A stretch of DNA of 51,878 bases from JBOHRE01 sp050732635 (GTDB taxonomy: Bacteria > Gemmatimonadota > Gemmatimonadetes > Longimicrobiales > RSA9). A program made the position numbers and the translations under genes. The stretch lies in contig JBOHRE010000012.1 in NCBI GenBank assembly GCA_050732635.1, forward strand, positions 1 to 51,878. The letters run 5' to 3'. Positions 27,764 through 37,066 of this stretch are shown here, piece after piece; within the stretch, counting starts at the first letter, position 1, and each line of letters starts with the position of its first letter. The notes under the pieces were generated by a model. It saw only the letters and a program-made list of their open reading frames with translations, was not told the DNA's origin and did not search any database.

Positions 27764-29508
27764 TCGCGAACCTCGCGATGCTGCTGCTGGCAGCCGCCGA
27801 ACCGGCGGCCGTCACCGGCATCAGCATCATGCCGGTCGCTGACCGCACGGAGGTCCTGATAGAGGTGGACGGGCCGGTCACGATCGACGACTTCTCGCTG
27901 GGCGATCCCGATCGACTCGTGATCGACATCGCGGGTGCGCAGCACGCCTTGCCTGCGGATCGCTTCAACGGCATCCGCCGCGGCGGCGTTCTGGCCGTAC
28001 GGAGCAGCCAGTATCGCGCGAATGTCGTGCGCGTAGTCCTCGAGTTGTCCGAGCCCGTGTCGTACACGGTACGGCAGGAAGGCTCGTCCGTGCGGGTGAT
28101 CTTCAAGAATCCCGGTGGCAGCTTCGATGCCTGGCGCAGCATCGGCGCTGGCGCGGCGGTGGAAACCGCACCGGTCGAGGTGCGTCCGGTACAGGCGACG
28201 CGGCCGACGACTGCCCGGGTCCAGGAGCCGGTCGTCGCGCAGCAGTTTCCGGAGGAGCCGCGCATCACCGTGTCGTTCGAGGCTGCGCCGATGCTCGACG
28301 TGATCGCGACGTTCGCCGCATTTTCCGGCCGCAGCATCGTGGCCGGCCCGAACGTGACCGGCAACGTCACCGCCGACATCAATAATCAGCCGTGGGATCT
28401 GGCGTTGGAGGCGATCCTCGAGAGCCACGGCTATACGATCTCCGAGCGCGACAGCGGGATATTGCAGGTCATTCCGCTGGCCGATCTGCGCGAGCGTGAG
28501 ACCATCGAGGACCTGGTGACGCGCAACTTCCGGATCCGCTACACCAGCGTCGATTCGATCGTCCCGGCGATCCAGGGCCTGCTGACGGAGCGCGGCAGGG
28601 TGACGCGGGCGTCGGCGACCAACACGCTCATTGTCACCGATGGCAGATCCGTTCTGCAGCGCATCGAACCGCTCATCGAGCAGCTCGACGTGCGCACGCC
28701 ACAGGTCACGATCGCGGCGAAGCTCGTGTTCATCGACCGCACTACGCTGGAGGAGCTCGGCGTGGTCTATGACCTGAAGGATTCGCGCGGCAGCCAGTTC
28801 AACTCCGTGGTTTCCGGGTTCCGCGACATCGATGGCGACGGCGTGCTCGAGCCGAACGAGGCGACCGACGAAGACGTCATTTTGCTGGGAGGATCCTCGA
28901 TCGCGGCGCTCGCCAATGCGCAGTCGCGGGTCGCCTCGCCGACGCTGCGCCTCGTGACGACGCTGCTCCTCGGGCGTCACTCGCTCATTACGTTCATCGA
29001 TGCACTCGAGTCGCTGCAACTCAGTGATATTCAGGCCGCGCCCGTGGTCACCGTTCTCGACCACCGCCAGGCGCGGATCCAGGTGGGCGAAGAGACGCCG
29101 GTGCGAACCATCGATGCGGGTGCTGGGGGCGGCACCGGCGGCGCGTTCCCGCAGGCGACAGTGACATTCCGCGAGACCGGCGTGATCCTGCAGGTGACGC
29201 CGCACGTGACCGGCGATCAGGTGCTGCTCGAGCTGCATGCGGAGCGGTCGAACCTCGCTGCTGCGCCGTCGGACCTCGGCATCACATTCCAGACGCAGGA
29301 GTCGGACACGCAGGTCCTGGTGAACGACGGTGAGACGGTCGTGATCGGTGGCCTGACGATCATCGAGAAGACGCAGGCGAGGAGCGGCATCCCGTTCCTG
29401 ATGGATCTGCCGGTCATCGGTAGGCTGTTCAGCACCACGACGGATCGTGAGAACAAGCGGGACCTGATGATCATGGTCACGCCGCACATTGTGAGAGATG
29501 GCGTATGA
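27760..29508 (+). CDS. pilQ: Type IV pilus secretin PilQ
   Basis: A 582-residue outer-membrane secretin. Signal peptide, then an AMIN domain (about 18-118, binds peptidoglycan), an STN-like N0 domain (PRITVSFEAAPMLDVIATFA), one N1-type repeat (FRIRYTSVDSIVPAIQGLL) and the C-terminal secretin domain ending with the GLTIIEKTQARSGIPFL and GRLFS segments that close the family. It forms the gated channel for the pilus. A GA-rich GGGGACGGG lies just before the start. Translation is coupled to pilP by ATGA. It has a single AMIN domain, unlike some proteobacterial PilQ proteins that have two. Confidence 0.95.
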   Translation: MIANLAMLLLAAAEPAAVTGISIMPVADRTEVLIEVDGPVTIDDFSLGDPDRLVIDIAGAQHALPADRFNGIRRGGVLAVRSSQYRANVVRVVLELSEPVSYTVRQEGSSVRVIFKNPGGSFDAWRSIGAGAAVETAPVEVRPVQATRPTTARVQEPVVAQQFPEEPRITVSFEAAPMLDVIATFAAFSGRSIVAGPNVTGNVTADINNQPWDLALEAILESHGYTISERDSGILQVIPLADLRERETIEDLVTRNFRIRYTSVDSIVPAIQGLLTERGRVTRASATNTLIVTDGRSVLQRIEPLIEQLDVRTPQVTIAAKLVFIDRTTLEELGVVYDLKDSRGSQFNSVVSGFRDIDGDGVLEPNEATDEDVILLGGSSIAALANAQSRVASPTLRLVTTLLLGRHSLITFIDALESLQLSDIQAAPVVTVLDHRQARIQVGEETPVRTIDAGAGGGTGGAFPQATVTFRETGVILQVTPHVTGDQVLLELHAERSNLAAAPSDLGITFQTQESDTQVLVNDGETVVIGGLTIIEKTQARSGIPFLMDLPVIGRLFSTTTDRENKRDLMIMVTPHIVRDGV

Positions 29509-29987
29509 GATACGCTCTACCGATCGGCAGGGGTGTATCGCGGCTGCGCCCAGCGCGCGCGCTCTTGCTCGGCGCCGGATTGCCCGTTGCGGCATTCCTG
29601 CTGATCGCCTGCGAAGGCGAGAACCTGTTCCGTGGTGACGCTCGGGCGCAGCAGCCCCAGGTCACGGAGCTGAACGTGCCCGACAGCGCCACAGCGGGCG
29701 CCCCATTCCCGGTGCAGTTGCAGGTGATCGGCGCGCGGGGTATCGCCCGGATCGATGTGTCCCTGCGGGGCGCGACGGTGCGGGACACTAGCCTGCTGGT
29801 AAGTCCGCCGCAAACGCAGGTCTCGACCAGCATCGTGTTCCAGATGCCGCCCACGTTCTTCAGTTCGTCGCTGGACGTAGGCGCCACGGCGGTCGATGCG
29901 CAGGGCGCCGTCAGCACGACACGGAGCACGAGCGTACCGGCGGTCGAGCCGCCACCGGCCTCGGCTGTCGCTCGCGGCAACGATTGA
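29505..29987 (+). CDS. Small lipoprotein with an Ig-like domain, pilQ-associated
   Basis: A 160-residue predicted lipoprotein with lipobox LLIAC (C36) after a basic, hydrophobic leader. The mature domain (about 50-145) alternates beta-strand-like segments and begins with VTELNVPDSATAGAPFPVQL, a pattern seen in Ig-like or CARDB-type folds. It ends in a Pro-rich tail. I do not recognise the family. Its start overlaps the pilQ stop (ATGA) and a strong terminator follows, so it is the last gene of the pilMNOPQ operon. A pilotin- or TsaP-like role at the secretin is possible but unproven. Confidence 0.65.
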   Translation: MRYALPIGRGVSRLRPARALLLGAGLPVAAFLLIACEGENLFRGDARAQQPQVTELNVPDSATAGAPFPVQLQVIGARGIARIDVSLRGATVRDTSLLVSPPQTQVSTSIVFQMPPTFFSSSLDVGATAVDAQGAVSTTRSTSVPAVEPPPASAVARGND

Positions 29988-30051
29988 AGCCGGCCGGCGC
30001 GCCTGGACTTGCTCCAGCGCCCCATCTATATAGTTGGACTGCAGCACCCTC

Positions 30052-30078
30052 GAGCCCGGTCGGATGACCGGGCTCTTT
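30052..30078 (+). terminator. Intrinsic terminator after the pilMNOPQ operon
   Basis: GAGCCCGGTC pairs perfectly with GACCGGGCTC (10 bp) around a GGAT loop, followed by TTTGCTT. It lies 64 bases after the lipoprotein stop and 56 before aroC, so aroC must have its own promoter downstream of it or depend on readthrough. Confidence 0.85.
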
Positions 30079-30133
30079 GCTTCGAGCAGGCGACTGGCAT
30101 CCGCGGCGGTGAGCGAGCGAGGTACGGCGAGGC

Positions 30134-31348
30134 ATGCGTTTCGATTTCCATACGGCTGGTGAGTCGCACGGCCGCGGGCTGGTCACGCTGATCGAAGGTA
30201 TGCCGGCGGGCGTGCCGCTCAGCGTCGAGGCGGACGTCGACCCCGAGCTGAGGCGGCGACAGGGGGGCTACGGGCGCGGCGAGCGCATGAAGATCGAGCA
30301 GGACCGCGCAGAGCCGCTGTCGGGCATCCGGCTGGGCGAAACGATCGGCTCACCGATCGCGCTGCTGATCTGGAATCGCGACTGGGACAATTGGCGCGTG
30401 CCGATGAGCGCCGAGCCGGCGCCGCCGGACGCGACTGAAGAGGCGCTGCGGCGGGTCTATCTGCCGCGGCCGGGACACGCCGATCTCGTCGGTGTTCTGA
30501 AGTACGAGCGGTCGGACGCGCGCGACATTCTGGAGCGAGCGTCAGCCCGAGAGACGACGGCGCGCGTTGCCGCGGGCGCGGTGGCGAAGCGGCTCCTGGC
30601 AGAGTTCGGCATTGTGGTCGGTAGCCACATCGTGCGCCTCGGGAGCGTCGAAGCGCGCACGCCCGATCCCCTACCGCTGGACATCAATGCGGAAGCCGAT
30701 GCCTCCCCTCTCCGGACTCTGGATCCCGAAGCGACGGAGCGCATGATCGAGCTGATCGACCGGGCGCGCGAGCAGGGCGACACGCTCGGCGGGGTGTTCG
30801 AGGTCATCGCGCAGGGCGTGCCGGTCGGGCTGGGCAGCCATGTTGCCTGGAACCGCCGACTGGACGGCCGGCTGGCCGGTGCGTTGATGTCGATCCAGGC
30901 GATGAAGGGGGTGGAGATTGGACTCGGCTTCGAGGCGGCCCGTCGCTTCGGCTCGGCTGTACACGACGAGATCGAAGCCGACCCGAACCGCGCCGGTACG
31001 GGCGGGTACAAGCGCACCCGGAACAACGCCGGTGGCATCGAGGGCGGCATGAGCACGGGCGCACCGATCATAGTACGCGTGGCCATGAAGCCACTCTCCT
31101 CGCTGATGCGACCGCTGCGGAGCGTGGATCTGAAGTCCGGGGATCGTGCCGCTGCAGTGCGGGAGCGCAGCGACGTCGTTGCGCTGGCGGCCGCTGGCGT
31201 CGTCGGCGAGGCCATGGTGGCTATGGTGCTGGCCGACGCAATGCTCGAAAAATTCGGAGGTGACTCGCTGGTTGAGATGCGGCGGAACCTCGACGGGTAC
31301 CTCAGCTCGCTGACACAGCGCACGCGGACGCTGAAACCGGCGAATTAG
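30134..31348 (+). CDS. aroC: Chorismate synthase
   Basis: A 404-residue enzyme that converts 5-enolpyruvylshikimate-3-phosphate to chorismate with reduced FMN. The N-terminal TAGESHGRGL signature, GYGRGERMKIEQD and RPGHAD motifs are present, as is the later GGIEGGMSTG segment. The length suits the longer chorismate synthases. It forms a pair with aroK, with 4 bases between them. A pil-operon followed by aro genes recalls the pilMNOPQ-aroK-aroB linkage of gammaproteobacteria, here with aroC in place of aroB. Confidence 0.96.
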   Translation: MRFDFHTAGESHGRGLVTLIEGMPAGVPLSVEADVDPELRRRQGGYGRGERMKIEQDRAEPLSGIRLGETIGSPIALLIWNRDWDNWRVPMSAEPAPPDATEEALRRVYLPRPGHADLVGVLKYERSDARDILERASARETTARVAAGAVAKRLLAEFGIVVGSHIVRLGSVEARTPDPLPLDINAEADASPLRTLDPEATERMIELIDRAREQGDTLGGVFEVIAQGVPVGLGSHVAWNRRLDGRLAGALMSIQAMKGVEIGLGFEAARRFGSAVHDEIEADPNRAGTGGYKRTRNNAGGIEGGMSTGAPIIVRVAMKPLSSLMRPLRSVDLKSGDRAAAVRERSDVVALAAAGVVGEAMVAMVLADAMLEKFGGDSLVEMRRNLDGYLSSLTQRTRTLKPAN

Positions 31349-31352
31349 CACC

Positions 31353-31862
31353 GTGACGATCGACCGGGTCGTTCTCGTCGGCTTCATGGCGGCGGGGAAG
31401 AGCGCGGTCGGTGAGCGGCTGGCCGAACTGCTCGGTTGGCGCTTCATCGATCTGGATCGCGAGATCGAGCGGCAGTGTGATACGAGCGTCGCCGAGATCT
31501 TCGCGCAGCGCGGCGAAGTCGCATTCCGCGAGCTGGAGGCAGAGGCAACGTCGCAGGTCAGCGGCATCCGACCTGCGGTGATCGCGCCCGGCGGCGGCTG
31601 GGCGCTGCGGCCCGGGCTGGTAGAGACACTGCGCCCCGCACTGGTCGTGCGGCTGCGCGTGTCCGCCGAAGAGGCCGTGCGTCGGGCACGCTCGACGACG
31701 GCAATGCGGCCGCTGCTCGCCGCCGCCGATCCGCTCGGCCGGGCCCGAACGCTGCTCGCCGCACGCGACGCGGAGTATGCGCGTGCCGACGCAGCGGTCG
31801 AGACGGAGGGCCGCAGTATCGACGACATTGCGCGGGAGATCTACAACCTCGTGAGAGGGTGA
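31353..31862 (+). CDS. aroK: Shikimate kinase
   Basis: A 169-residue kinase that phosphorylates shikimate, two steps before chorismate. Walker A is GFMAAGKSAVG, followed by a DLDREIE shikimate-binding motif, then GEVAFRELEAEA and the substrate-binding PGGGWALRPG. GTG start, 4 bases after aroC. Its last bases overlap the topA start. Confidence 0.94.
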   Translation: MTIDRVVLVGFMAAGKSAVGERLAELLGWRFIDLDREIERQCDTSVAEIFAQRGEVAFRELEAEATSQVSGIRPAVIAPGGGWALRPGLVETLRPALVVRLRVSAEEAVRRARSTTAMRPLLAAADPLGRARTLLAARDAEYARADAAVETEGRSIDDIAREIYNLVRG

Positions 31863-34207
31863 TGGCGAAGACGAAGGCAAAGACGAAGGCCAAGACGACG
31901 GCGAAGCGGAACGGCAGCCGCCGTCTGGTGATCGTCGAGTCGCCGGCGAAGGCGCGAACGATCGGCAAGTATCTGGGGCCGGGCTATGAGGTGAAGGCCT
32001 CTGTCGGCCACATCCGCGACCTGCCGCAGCGCGAGCTGGGCGTGGACGTCGAGCACGGCTTCGAGCCGAAGTACGTGACGATTCGTGGCAAGGGCAAGGT
32101 GATTCAAGACCTGCGTCGCGCGGCGGAAGGCGCCGACGAGGTGTTGCTGGCCACGGACCCGGACCGGGAAGGCGAGGCGATCGCGTATCACGTCGCCGAG
32201 CAGCTCGGCTATGACAGCGAACGCTCGACGGCTGATCGTGATGGCAATGGCCGTTTCCGGCGAATCCTCTTTCACGAAATCACACACGAGGCCGTGCGGC
32301 GCGCGCTCGACCAGCCCGGCGCGCTCGACATGCGCAAGGTGGAGGCGCAGCAGGCGCGCCGCATTCTGGACCGCCTGGTGGGCTACCAGGTCAGTCCGCT
32401 CCTCTGGAAGCCGATCCGGCCCGGGCTGAGTGCAGGCCGCGTGCAGACGGTGGCCCTGCGACTGATCGTCGAGCGCGAGCAGGAGATCCGCGGGTTCCTG
32501 CCGCAGGAGTACTGGTCGATCACGGCGCGTCTCGAGGCGAAGGGCGAACGCTTCGATGCCAAGCTGCACCACATCGACGGCCATACGTTCCGTCTGCAGA
32601 ACGAGGCGGCGGCGCACCGTGTACTCGCCGACATCGAGGGGCTCGAGTTCCGCGTCACGGAGACGAAGCGGCGCGAGAAACGCAAGAACCCGCCGTCCCC
32701 GTTCACGACGTCGACGCTGCAGCAGGAGGCGGCGAAACGGCTCGGCTACTCGGCAAAGCGGACCATGCGTGTGGCGCAGCAGCTCTACGAGGGCGTCGAC
32801 CTCGGAGCCGAAGGCGCCGTCGGCTTGATCACCTACATGCGCACCGACTCGACGCGGGTCTCGGCCGCGGCCGCGGGCGCCGCCCGCGACTGGATCCGCG
32901 CCGGCTTCGGCGAGCGCTACCTGGCGGCTGGGCCGCGCCTCTGGGGTGGCAAGCAACAGAAGGGCGCACAGGAAGCGCACGAGGCGGTGCGGCCGACCGA
33001 CGTCGCCCGCACGCCGGATGCCGTGCGCCGGCACCTGGACAAGGACCAGGCCCGACTCTACGAGCTGATCTGGCTGCGCTTCGTTGCCGGACAGATGGCA
33101 CCGGCCATCTACGACACGACGACGGTGGACTTCGAGCTGGGCCGCGCGAGCACGCCGCGGTACCTGTTCCGCGCGACCGGATCGGTTCTCAAGTTCGACG
33201 GCTTCACCCGACTGTACCGTGAGGCGCGCGAGGAGGGTGACCGGCGCACGCTCGATGAGCTCGCCCCACTGCCGCACCTCGAGCAGGGCGACCCGTGCGT
33301 GACTCTGGAAATCGTGCCAGCACAGCACTTCACGCAGCCGCCCGCCCGTTTCAGCGAGGCGAGCTTGGTCAAGGAGCTGGAGAAACTCGGCATCGGGCGG
33401 CCATCCACCTACGCGCAGATCATCTCGACGCTGCTCGATCGCGATTACACGAAACTCGTCCAGAAGCGATTCGAGCCGACACCGCTCGGTGAAACGGTGG
33501 CGCAGCTGCTGGTGCGCTTGTTTCCCGAAATCTTCGATGTCTCCTTCACCAGCGGCCTGGAATCGGAGTTGGATCGGATCGAGGAAGGCGACTTGGACTG
33601 GCGGGTCGTGCTGCAGGACTTCTACGGCCCCTTCAGCGCCAGTCTCAGTGAAGGCGAGCAGCGCAAGGATGAGGTGCTGCGCGAGGTCGTCGATGCGGGC
33701 GAGGAGCCCTGCCCGGAGTGCGGCCGTACGCTGGTGGTGCGCTGGAATCGGTATGGCCGCTTCCTCGGCTGTTCAGGCTACCCCGAATGTCGGCATACGC
33801 GCTCGCTCGACGCCGATCGTCAGGAGCCGCAGCCGATCGGGCAGCCGTGCCCGAAGTGCGGCGCCGACCTGGTCGAGCGGCAGGGTCGCTTCGGCCCGTT
33901 CATCGCGTGCAGCAATTACCCGACGTGCAGGCACACGCAGCCGCGTACCATCCCGGGGCTGAAGTGTCCGGAGTGTGGCGAGGGCGAGGTGGCCGAGAAG
34001 CGAACGCGACGCGGCAAGGCCTTCTGGGGCTGCACGCGCTACCCGGACTGTGCCTGGTCGACCTGGGATGAGCCGGTGGCCGAGGCGTGCCCGCAGTGCG
34101 AGAGCCCGTTCATGGTGCGCAAGAGTACCAAGGCGCGCGGTGAGTTCCTGCGCTGTCCGGTCTGCAGGGCGGAGCTCGACGCGGTCGCGGCTGGCGACGA
34201 GGCCTGA
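31862..34207 (+). CDS. topA: DNA topoisomerase I
   Basis: A 781-residue type IA topoisomerase that relaxes negative supercoils. After a Lys-rich N-terminal tail (about 17 residues) comes the TOPRIM domain, with VIVESPAKARTIGKYLG and DPDREGEAIAYH. The catalytic Tyr is Y325 in GLITYMRTDSTRVS. The C-terminus has four Cys4 zinc ribbons (CPEC...CSGYPEC, CPKC...CSNYPTC, CPEC...CTRYPDC, CPQC...CPVC). The ATG at 31862 overlaps the aroK stop by one base; a GTG one codon earlier is also in frame. It is the first gene of a block ending in hslU. Confidence 0.96.
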   Translation: MAKTKAKTKAKTTAKRNGSRRLVIVESPAKARTIGKYLGPGYEVKASVGHIRDLPQRELGVDVEHGFEPKYVTIRGKGKVIQDLRRAAEGADEVLLATDPDREGEAIAYHVAEQLGYDSERSTADRDGNGRFRRILFHEITHEAVRRALDQPGALDMRKVEAQQARRILDRLVGYQVSPLLWKPIRPGLSAGRVQTVALRLIVEREQEIRGFLPQEYWSITARLEAKGERFDAKLHHIDGHTFRLQNEAAAHRVLADIEGLEFRVTETKRREKRKNPPSPFTTSTLQQEAAKRLGYSAKRTMRVAQQLYEGVDLGAEGAVGLITYMRTDSTRVSAAAAGAARDWIRAGFGERYLAAGPRLWGGKQQKGAQEAHEAVRPTDVARTPDAVRRHLDKDQARLYELIWLRFVAGQMAPAIYDTTTVDFELGRASTPRYLFRATGSVLKFDGFTRLYREAREEGDRRTLDELAPLPHLEQGDPCVTLEIVPAQHFTQPPARFSEASLVKELEKLGIGRPSTYAQIISTLLDRDYTKLVQKRFEPTPLGETVAQLLVRLFPEIFDVSFTSGLESELDRIEEGDLDWRVVLQDFYGPFSASLSEGEQRKDEVLREVVDAGEEPCPECGRTLVVRWNRYGRFLGCSGYPECRHTRSLDADRQEPQPIGQPCPKCGADLVERQGRFGPFIACSNYPTCRHTQPRTIPGLKCPECGEGEVAEKRTRRGKAFWGCTRYPDCAWSTWDEPVAEACPQCESPFMVRKSTKARGEFLRCPVCRAELDAVAAGDEA

Positions 34208-34209
34208 TC

Positions 34210-35553
34210 GTGGCGGTCGCCCAGGTGATCGGCGGCGGGCTGGCCGGGTGTGAGGCCGCATGGCAGTTGGCGGAGCGAGGCCACACCGTCGAGCTGCTCG
34301 AGATGCGGCCGTCGCAGAGTTCGCCTGCGCACCAGACCGACCGACTGGCCGAGCTCGTCTGCACGAATTCGTTCAAGAGCGAGGAGTCGACCAACGCACA
34401 CGGCCTGCTCAAACGGGAGATGCGCACGCTCGGCTCGCTGTTGTTGGCGTCGGCCGATGCGACCCGCGTGCCTGCCGGCGCTGCGCTCGCCGTCGATCGC
34501 GACCGGTTTGCCAGCTCCGTTACGCACTGGATCGAGCGTCATCCGCGGATCCGGCTCTGCCGCGAGGAAATCGCTGCAATTCCGACTGCACCCGCGGTAC
34601 TCGCGACGGGGCCGCTCACGTCCGCTGCGCTGTCGGAGTCCCTCGCCGCACTGCTGGGCGCTCGGTCGCTTGCCTTCTACGACTCGATCGCACCGATCGT
34701 CGGCATCGATTCTCTCGATCTCGAGCGCGCGTTCTACGGCTCGCGCTATGGCAAGGGCACCGGCGACGACTACCTCAACTGCCCGCTCGATTGTGACACG
34801 TACCTCGCCTTCGTCGAACAGCTGCGCCGCGCAGAGGTCTATCCCGGCCATGAGTGGGAGAATATCCCGTTCTTCGAGGGCTGCCTGCCGCTCGAGGTGA
34901 TGGCCGAACGAGGCGTCGACACGCTGCGCTTCGGGCCGATGAAGCCCGTCGGGCTTCGCGAGCCGGCCGGCGAGCACCGGCCGTACGCCGTGCTCCAGCT
35001 TCGGCGTGAAGATCGGCACGGCCAGATGTGGAACCTCGTCGGCTGCCAGACCCGCCTGCGCACCGGCGCGCAGCGGCGCGTCTTCCGGCTGATCCCGGCG
35101 CTGCGCGACGCCGAGTTCCTGCGCTACGGCTCCATCCACCGCAACACGTACCTGGACTTTCCGTCGTCCCTGAACGAGTACGGCGCCCCGCACGCGCGTC
35201 GCGATCTCATCATCGCGGGTCAGCTCACTGGCGTGGAGGGCTACATGGAATCTGCGGCGTCCGGGATTCTCGCGGGCATCAATATGGATCGGATCCTGTG
35301 TGGCAGGGCCCCGGTGGTGCCGCCATCGACGACCATGCTCGGCGCGTTGTATCGGTACCTGCGCGAGGCCGAGCCGGGCCGGTTCCAGCCGATGAACTCG
35401 AACTTCGGCCTGCTGGATCCACCTGCGGAGCGCGTTCGGGACAAACAGCAGCGGCGTCAGCTGCTCGCGACCCGGGCACAGGCCGATCTCGCTGCCTGGC
35501 TGGAGCGCTACGCGATCCCGCAGATTGTAATACCGGTCGGAGCGGCGGCGTGA
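34210..35553 (+). CDS. trmFO: Folate/FAD-dependent tRNA (m5U54) methyltransferase TrmFO
   Basis: A 447-residue flavoprotein that makes ribothymidine at tRNA position 54 using methylene-tetrahydrofolate. The FAD-binding motif is GGGLAGCEAAWQLAERG, followed by EMRPSQSSPAHQT and LVCTNSFKSEE typical of the family. GRAPVVPPSTTMLGAL lies near the C-terminus. GTG start 2 bases after topA. Presence of TrmFO, and not the SAM-dependent TrmA, is lineage information: it is found in Bacillota and several other phyla. Confidence 0.95.
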   Translation: MAVAQVIGGGLAGCEAAWQLAERGHTVELLEMRPSQSSPAHQTDRLAELVCTNSFKSEESTNAHGLLKREMRTLGSLLLASADATRVPAGAALAVDRDRFASSVTHWIERHPRIRLCREEIAAIPTAPAVLATGPLTSAALSESLAALLGARSLAFYDSIAPIVGIDSLDLERAFYGSRYGKGTGDDYLNCPLDCDTYLAFVEQLRRAEVYPGHEWENIPFFEGCLPLEVMAERGVDTLRFGPMKPVGLREPAGEHRPYAVLQLRREDRHGQMWNLVGCQTRLRTGAQRRVFRLIPALRDAEFLRYGSIHRNTYLDFPSSLNEYGAPHARRDLIIAGQLTGVEGYMESAASGILAGINMDRILCGRAPVVPPSTTMLGALYRYLREAEPGRFQPMNSNFGLLDPPAERVRDKQQRRQLLATRAQADLAAWLERYAIPQIVIPVGAAA

Positions 35554-36458
35554 ACCGCGCGATCGCCAGCTTCCTCCGTGACGCCCGGGACGGACGGCAG
35601 CTCAGCGCCAACACGCTGAGCGCCTACACGCGCGACCTCGACGAATTCGAGGCGTTCCTCGATCGCTACTATGGCGGCGCGTGGAGCTGGCCAGGCGTCG
35701 ACCGGCTGGCGCTGCGTGGCTTCCTGGGCGAGCTGACCCGCCGCGGCCTGGCCCGGCGGTCGATCGCCCGCAAGCTGTCCGCCGTCCGCGCACTGCTGCG
35801 CTACCTGCACCGGCACGACCTGATTCCGGCGAATCCCGCGCGCAGTGTCCGCTCGCCAAAGATCGAGCGGCAGCTCCCCGGTTGGCTGACCCGGCAGGAG
35901 ATCGATCGGCTCTTCGCCACGGCCGAGCAGCGCGCCGCCACCGATGAACTCTGCGGCTGCCGCAATCTCGCAGTGCTCGAAACATTTTACGCCACCGGTG
36001 CTCGGCTCGCCGAGCTGCAGCGTCTCGACTGGGCCGATGTGGACCTGATCGGCGAGCACGTGAAGCTGCGCGGCAAGGGACGCAAAGAGCGCATCGTGCC
36101 ACTCGGTGGCGCGGCCGCGCGCGCGTTGCGCCGCTATGAGCCACGCCGCGCCGCCGTCGTGTCCGCGAGTCGCGCCCACAGCGACGCCGTCTTCGTTTCG
36201 CAGCGCGGTCGCCGACTGACCAGCCGGCAGCTTCAAAACATCGTCAAGGATGCGCTCGCTCGGATCGCGGCCGCGAACGACCTCTCAGCTCACTCGCTCC
36301 GACACTCCTTTGCGACTCACCTGCTCGATGCGGGCGCGGACCTGATTGCAGTCAAGGACCTGCTCGGTCATGCCTCCTTGTCGACCACGCGGATCTACAC
36401 ACACACGTCGCAGGAACACCTGAAGCGCGTCTACGAGCAGGCGCACCCACGGGCATAG
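35550..36458 (+). CDS. xerC: Site-specific tyrosine recombinase XerC
   Basis: A 302-residue tyrosine recombinase for chromosome dimer resolution. It has a SAM-like N-terminal DNA-binding domain (1-85) and a catalytic domain with R152 (TGARLAEL), K176 (RGKGRKER), H248 and R251 (HSLRHSF), H274 (LLGHASLSTT) and nucleophile Y283 (RIYTHTS). The length matches XerC/XerD. GTG start overlaps the trmFO stop by three bases. Placement between trmFO and hslV is the Bacillus arrangement, so it is a housekeeping recombinase and not a phage integrase. Confidence 0.93.
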   Translation: MNRAIASFLRDARDGRQLSANTLSAYTRDLDEFEAFLDRYYGGAWSWPGVDRLALRGFLGELTRRGLARRSIARKLSAVRALLRYLHRHDLIPANPARSVRSPKIERQLPGWLTRQEIDRLFATAEQRAATDELCGCRNLAVLETFYATGARLAELQRLDWADVDLIGEHVKLRGKGRKERIVPLGGAAARALRRYEPRRAAVVSASRAHSDAVFVSQRGRRLTSRQLQNIVKDALARIAAANDLSAHSLRHSFATHLLDAGADLIAVKDLLGHASLSTTRIYTHTSQEHLKRVYEQAHPRA

Positions 36459-36514
36459 CCCACGGGAACCCGCGTCGGAGCAAGGGTACTGATGATCTCA
36501 CCACGCGCCGCCAC

Positions 36515-37066
36515 ATGAGCCCACGGGAGGACAGGATCAAGGGCACAACGATTGTCGCCGTTCGCCACGGCGGCGGCGTCGCCATTGCCGGCGACGGGCA
36601 GGTCACCCTCGGTGAAACCGTGATGAAGGCTGGTGCGCAGAAGGTCCGCAAGCTGAAGGACGGCAAGATCCTCGCCGGCTTCGCCGGGTCGGTTGCGGAC
36701 GCGTTCACGCTCTTCGGCAAGTTCGAGGAGAAGCTCGATCGCTATCCGGGAAACCTGCCGCGTGCGGCCGTCGAGCTGGCCCGCGAGTGGCGCACCGACC
36801 GCTTCCTCCGTCGCCTCGATGCCGCTCTCGTGGTCGCCGACCGCGAGCACGTCTTCGTGCTCACCGGCGATGGCAACGTGATCGAACCCGATGATGAAGT
36901 CGTGGGCATCGGCAGCGGCGGCGGTTACGCCCTCGCGGCGGCGCGCGCGCTCAAGGAGTACTCCTCGTTGGAGGCTGGTGAGATTGCGCGTCGCTCACTC
37001 GAGATCGCCGCCGCCATCTGTATCTATACCAATGCGAATGTCACGGTCCTCACGCTGGATGATTGA
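36515..37066 (+). CDS. hslV: ATP-dependent protease peptidase subunit HslV
   Basis: A 183-residue N-terminal-nucleophile peptidase. The active-site Thr is T11 in GTTIVAVRH, followed by GDGQVTLG and MKAGAQKVRKL. The start at 36515 leaves a ten-residue propeptide that must be removed to expose the Thr. No in-frame ATG, GTG or TTG lies nearer the Thr. There is no good ribosome-binding site before the ATG; a GGGAGG sits just inside the gene. It pairs with hslU to form a proteasome-like protease, with a one-base overlap. Confidence 0.94.
   Translation: MSPREDRIKGTTIVAVRHGGGVAIAGDGQVTLGETVMKAGAQKVRKLKDGKILAGFAGSVADAFTLFGKFEEKLDRYPGNLPRAAVELAREWRTDRFLRRLDAALVVADREHVFVLTGDGNVIEPDDEVVGIGSGGGYALAAARALKEYSSLEAGEIARRSLEIAAAICIYTNANVTVLTLDD

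Noticed and set aside
27664..29595. A 643-codon open frame antisense to pilP and pilQ.
   Set aside because: It is composed of Arg-, His- and Asp-rich low-complexity sequence typical of the reverse strand of GC-rich genes, and pilP and pilQ are clear on the other strand.
35550..36458. The tyrosine recombinase as a sign of a prophage or integrative element.
   Set aside because: It is XerC-sized with all catalytic residues, sits in a housekeeping block between trmFO and hslV, and no att sites, tRNA or mobile genes adjoin it.
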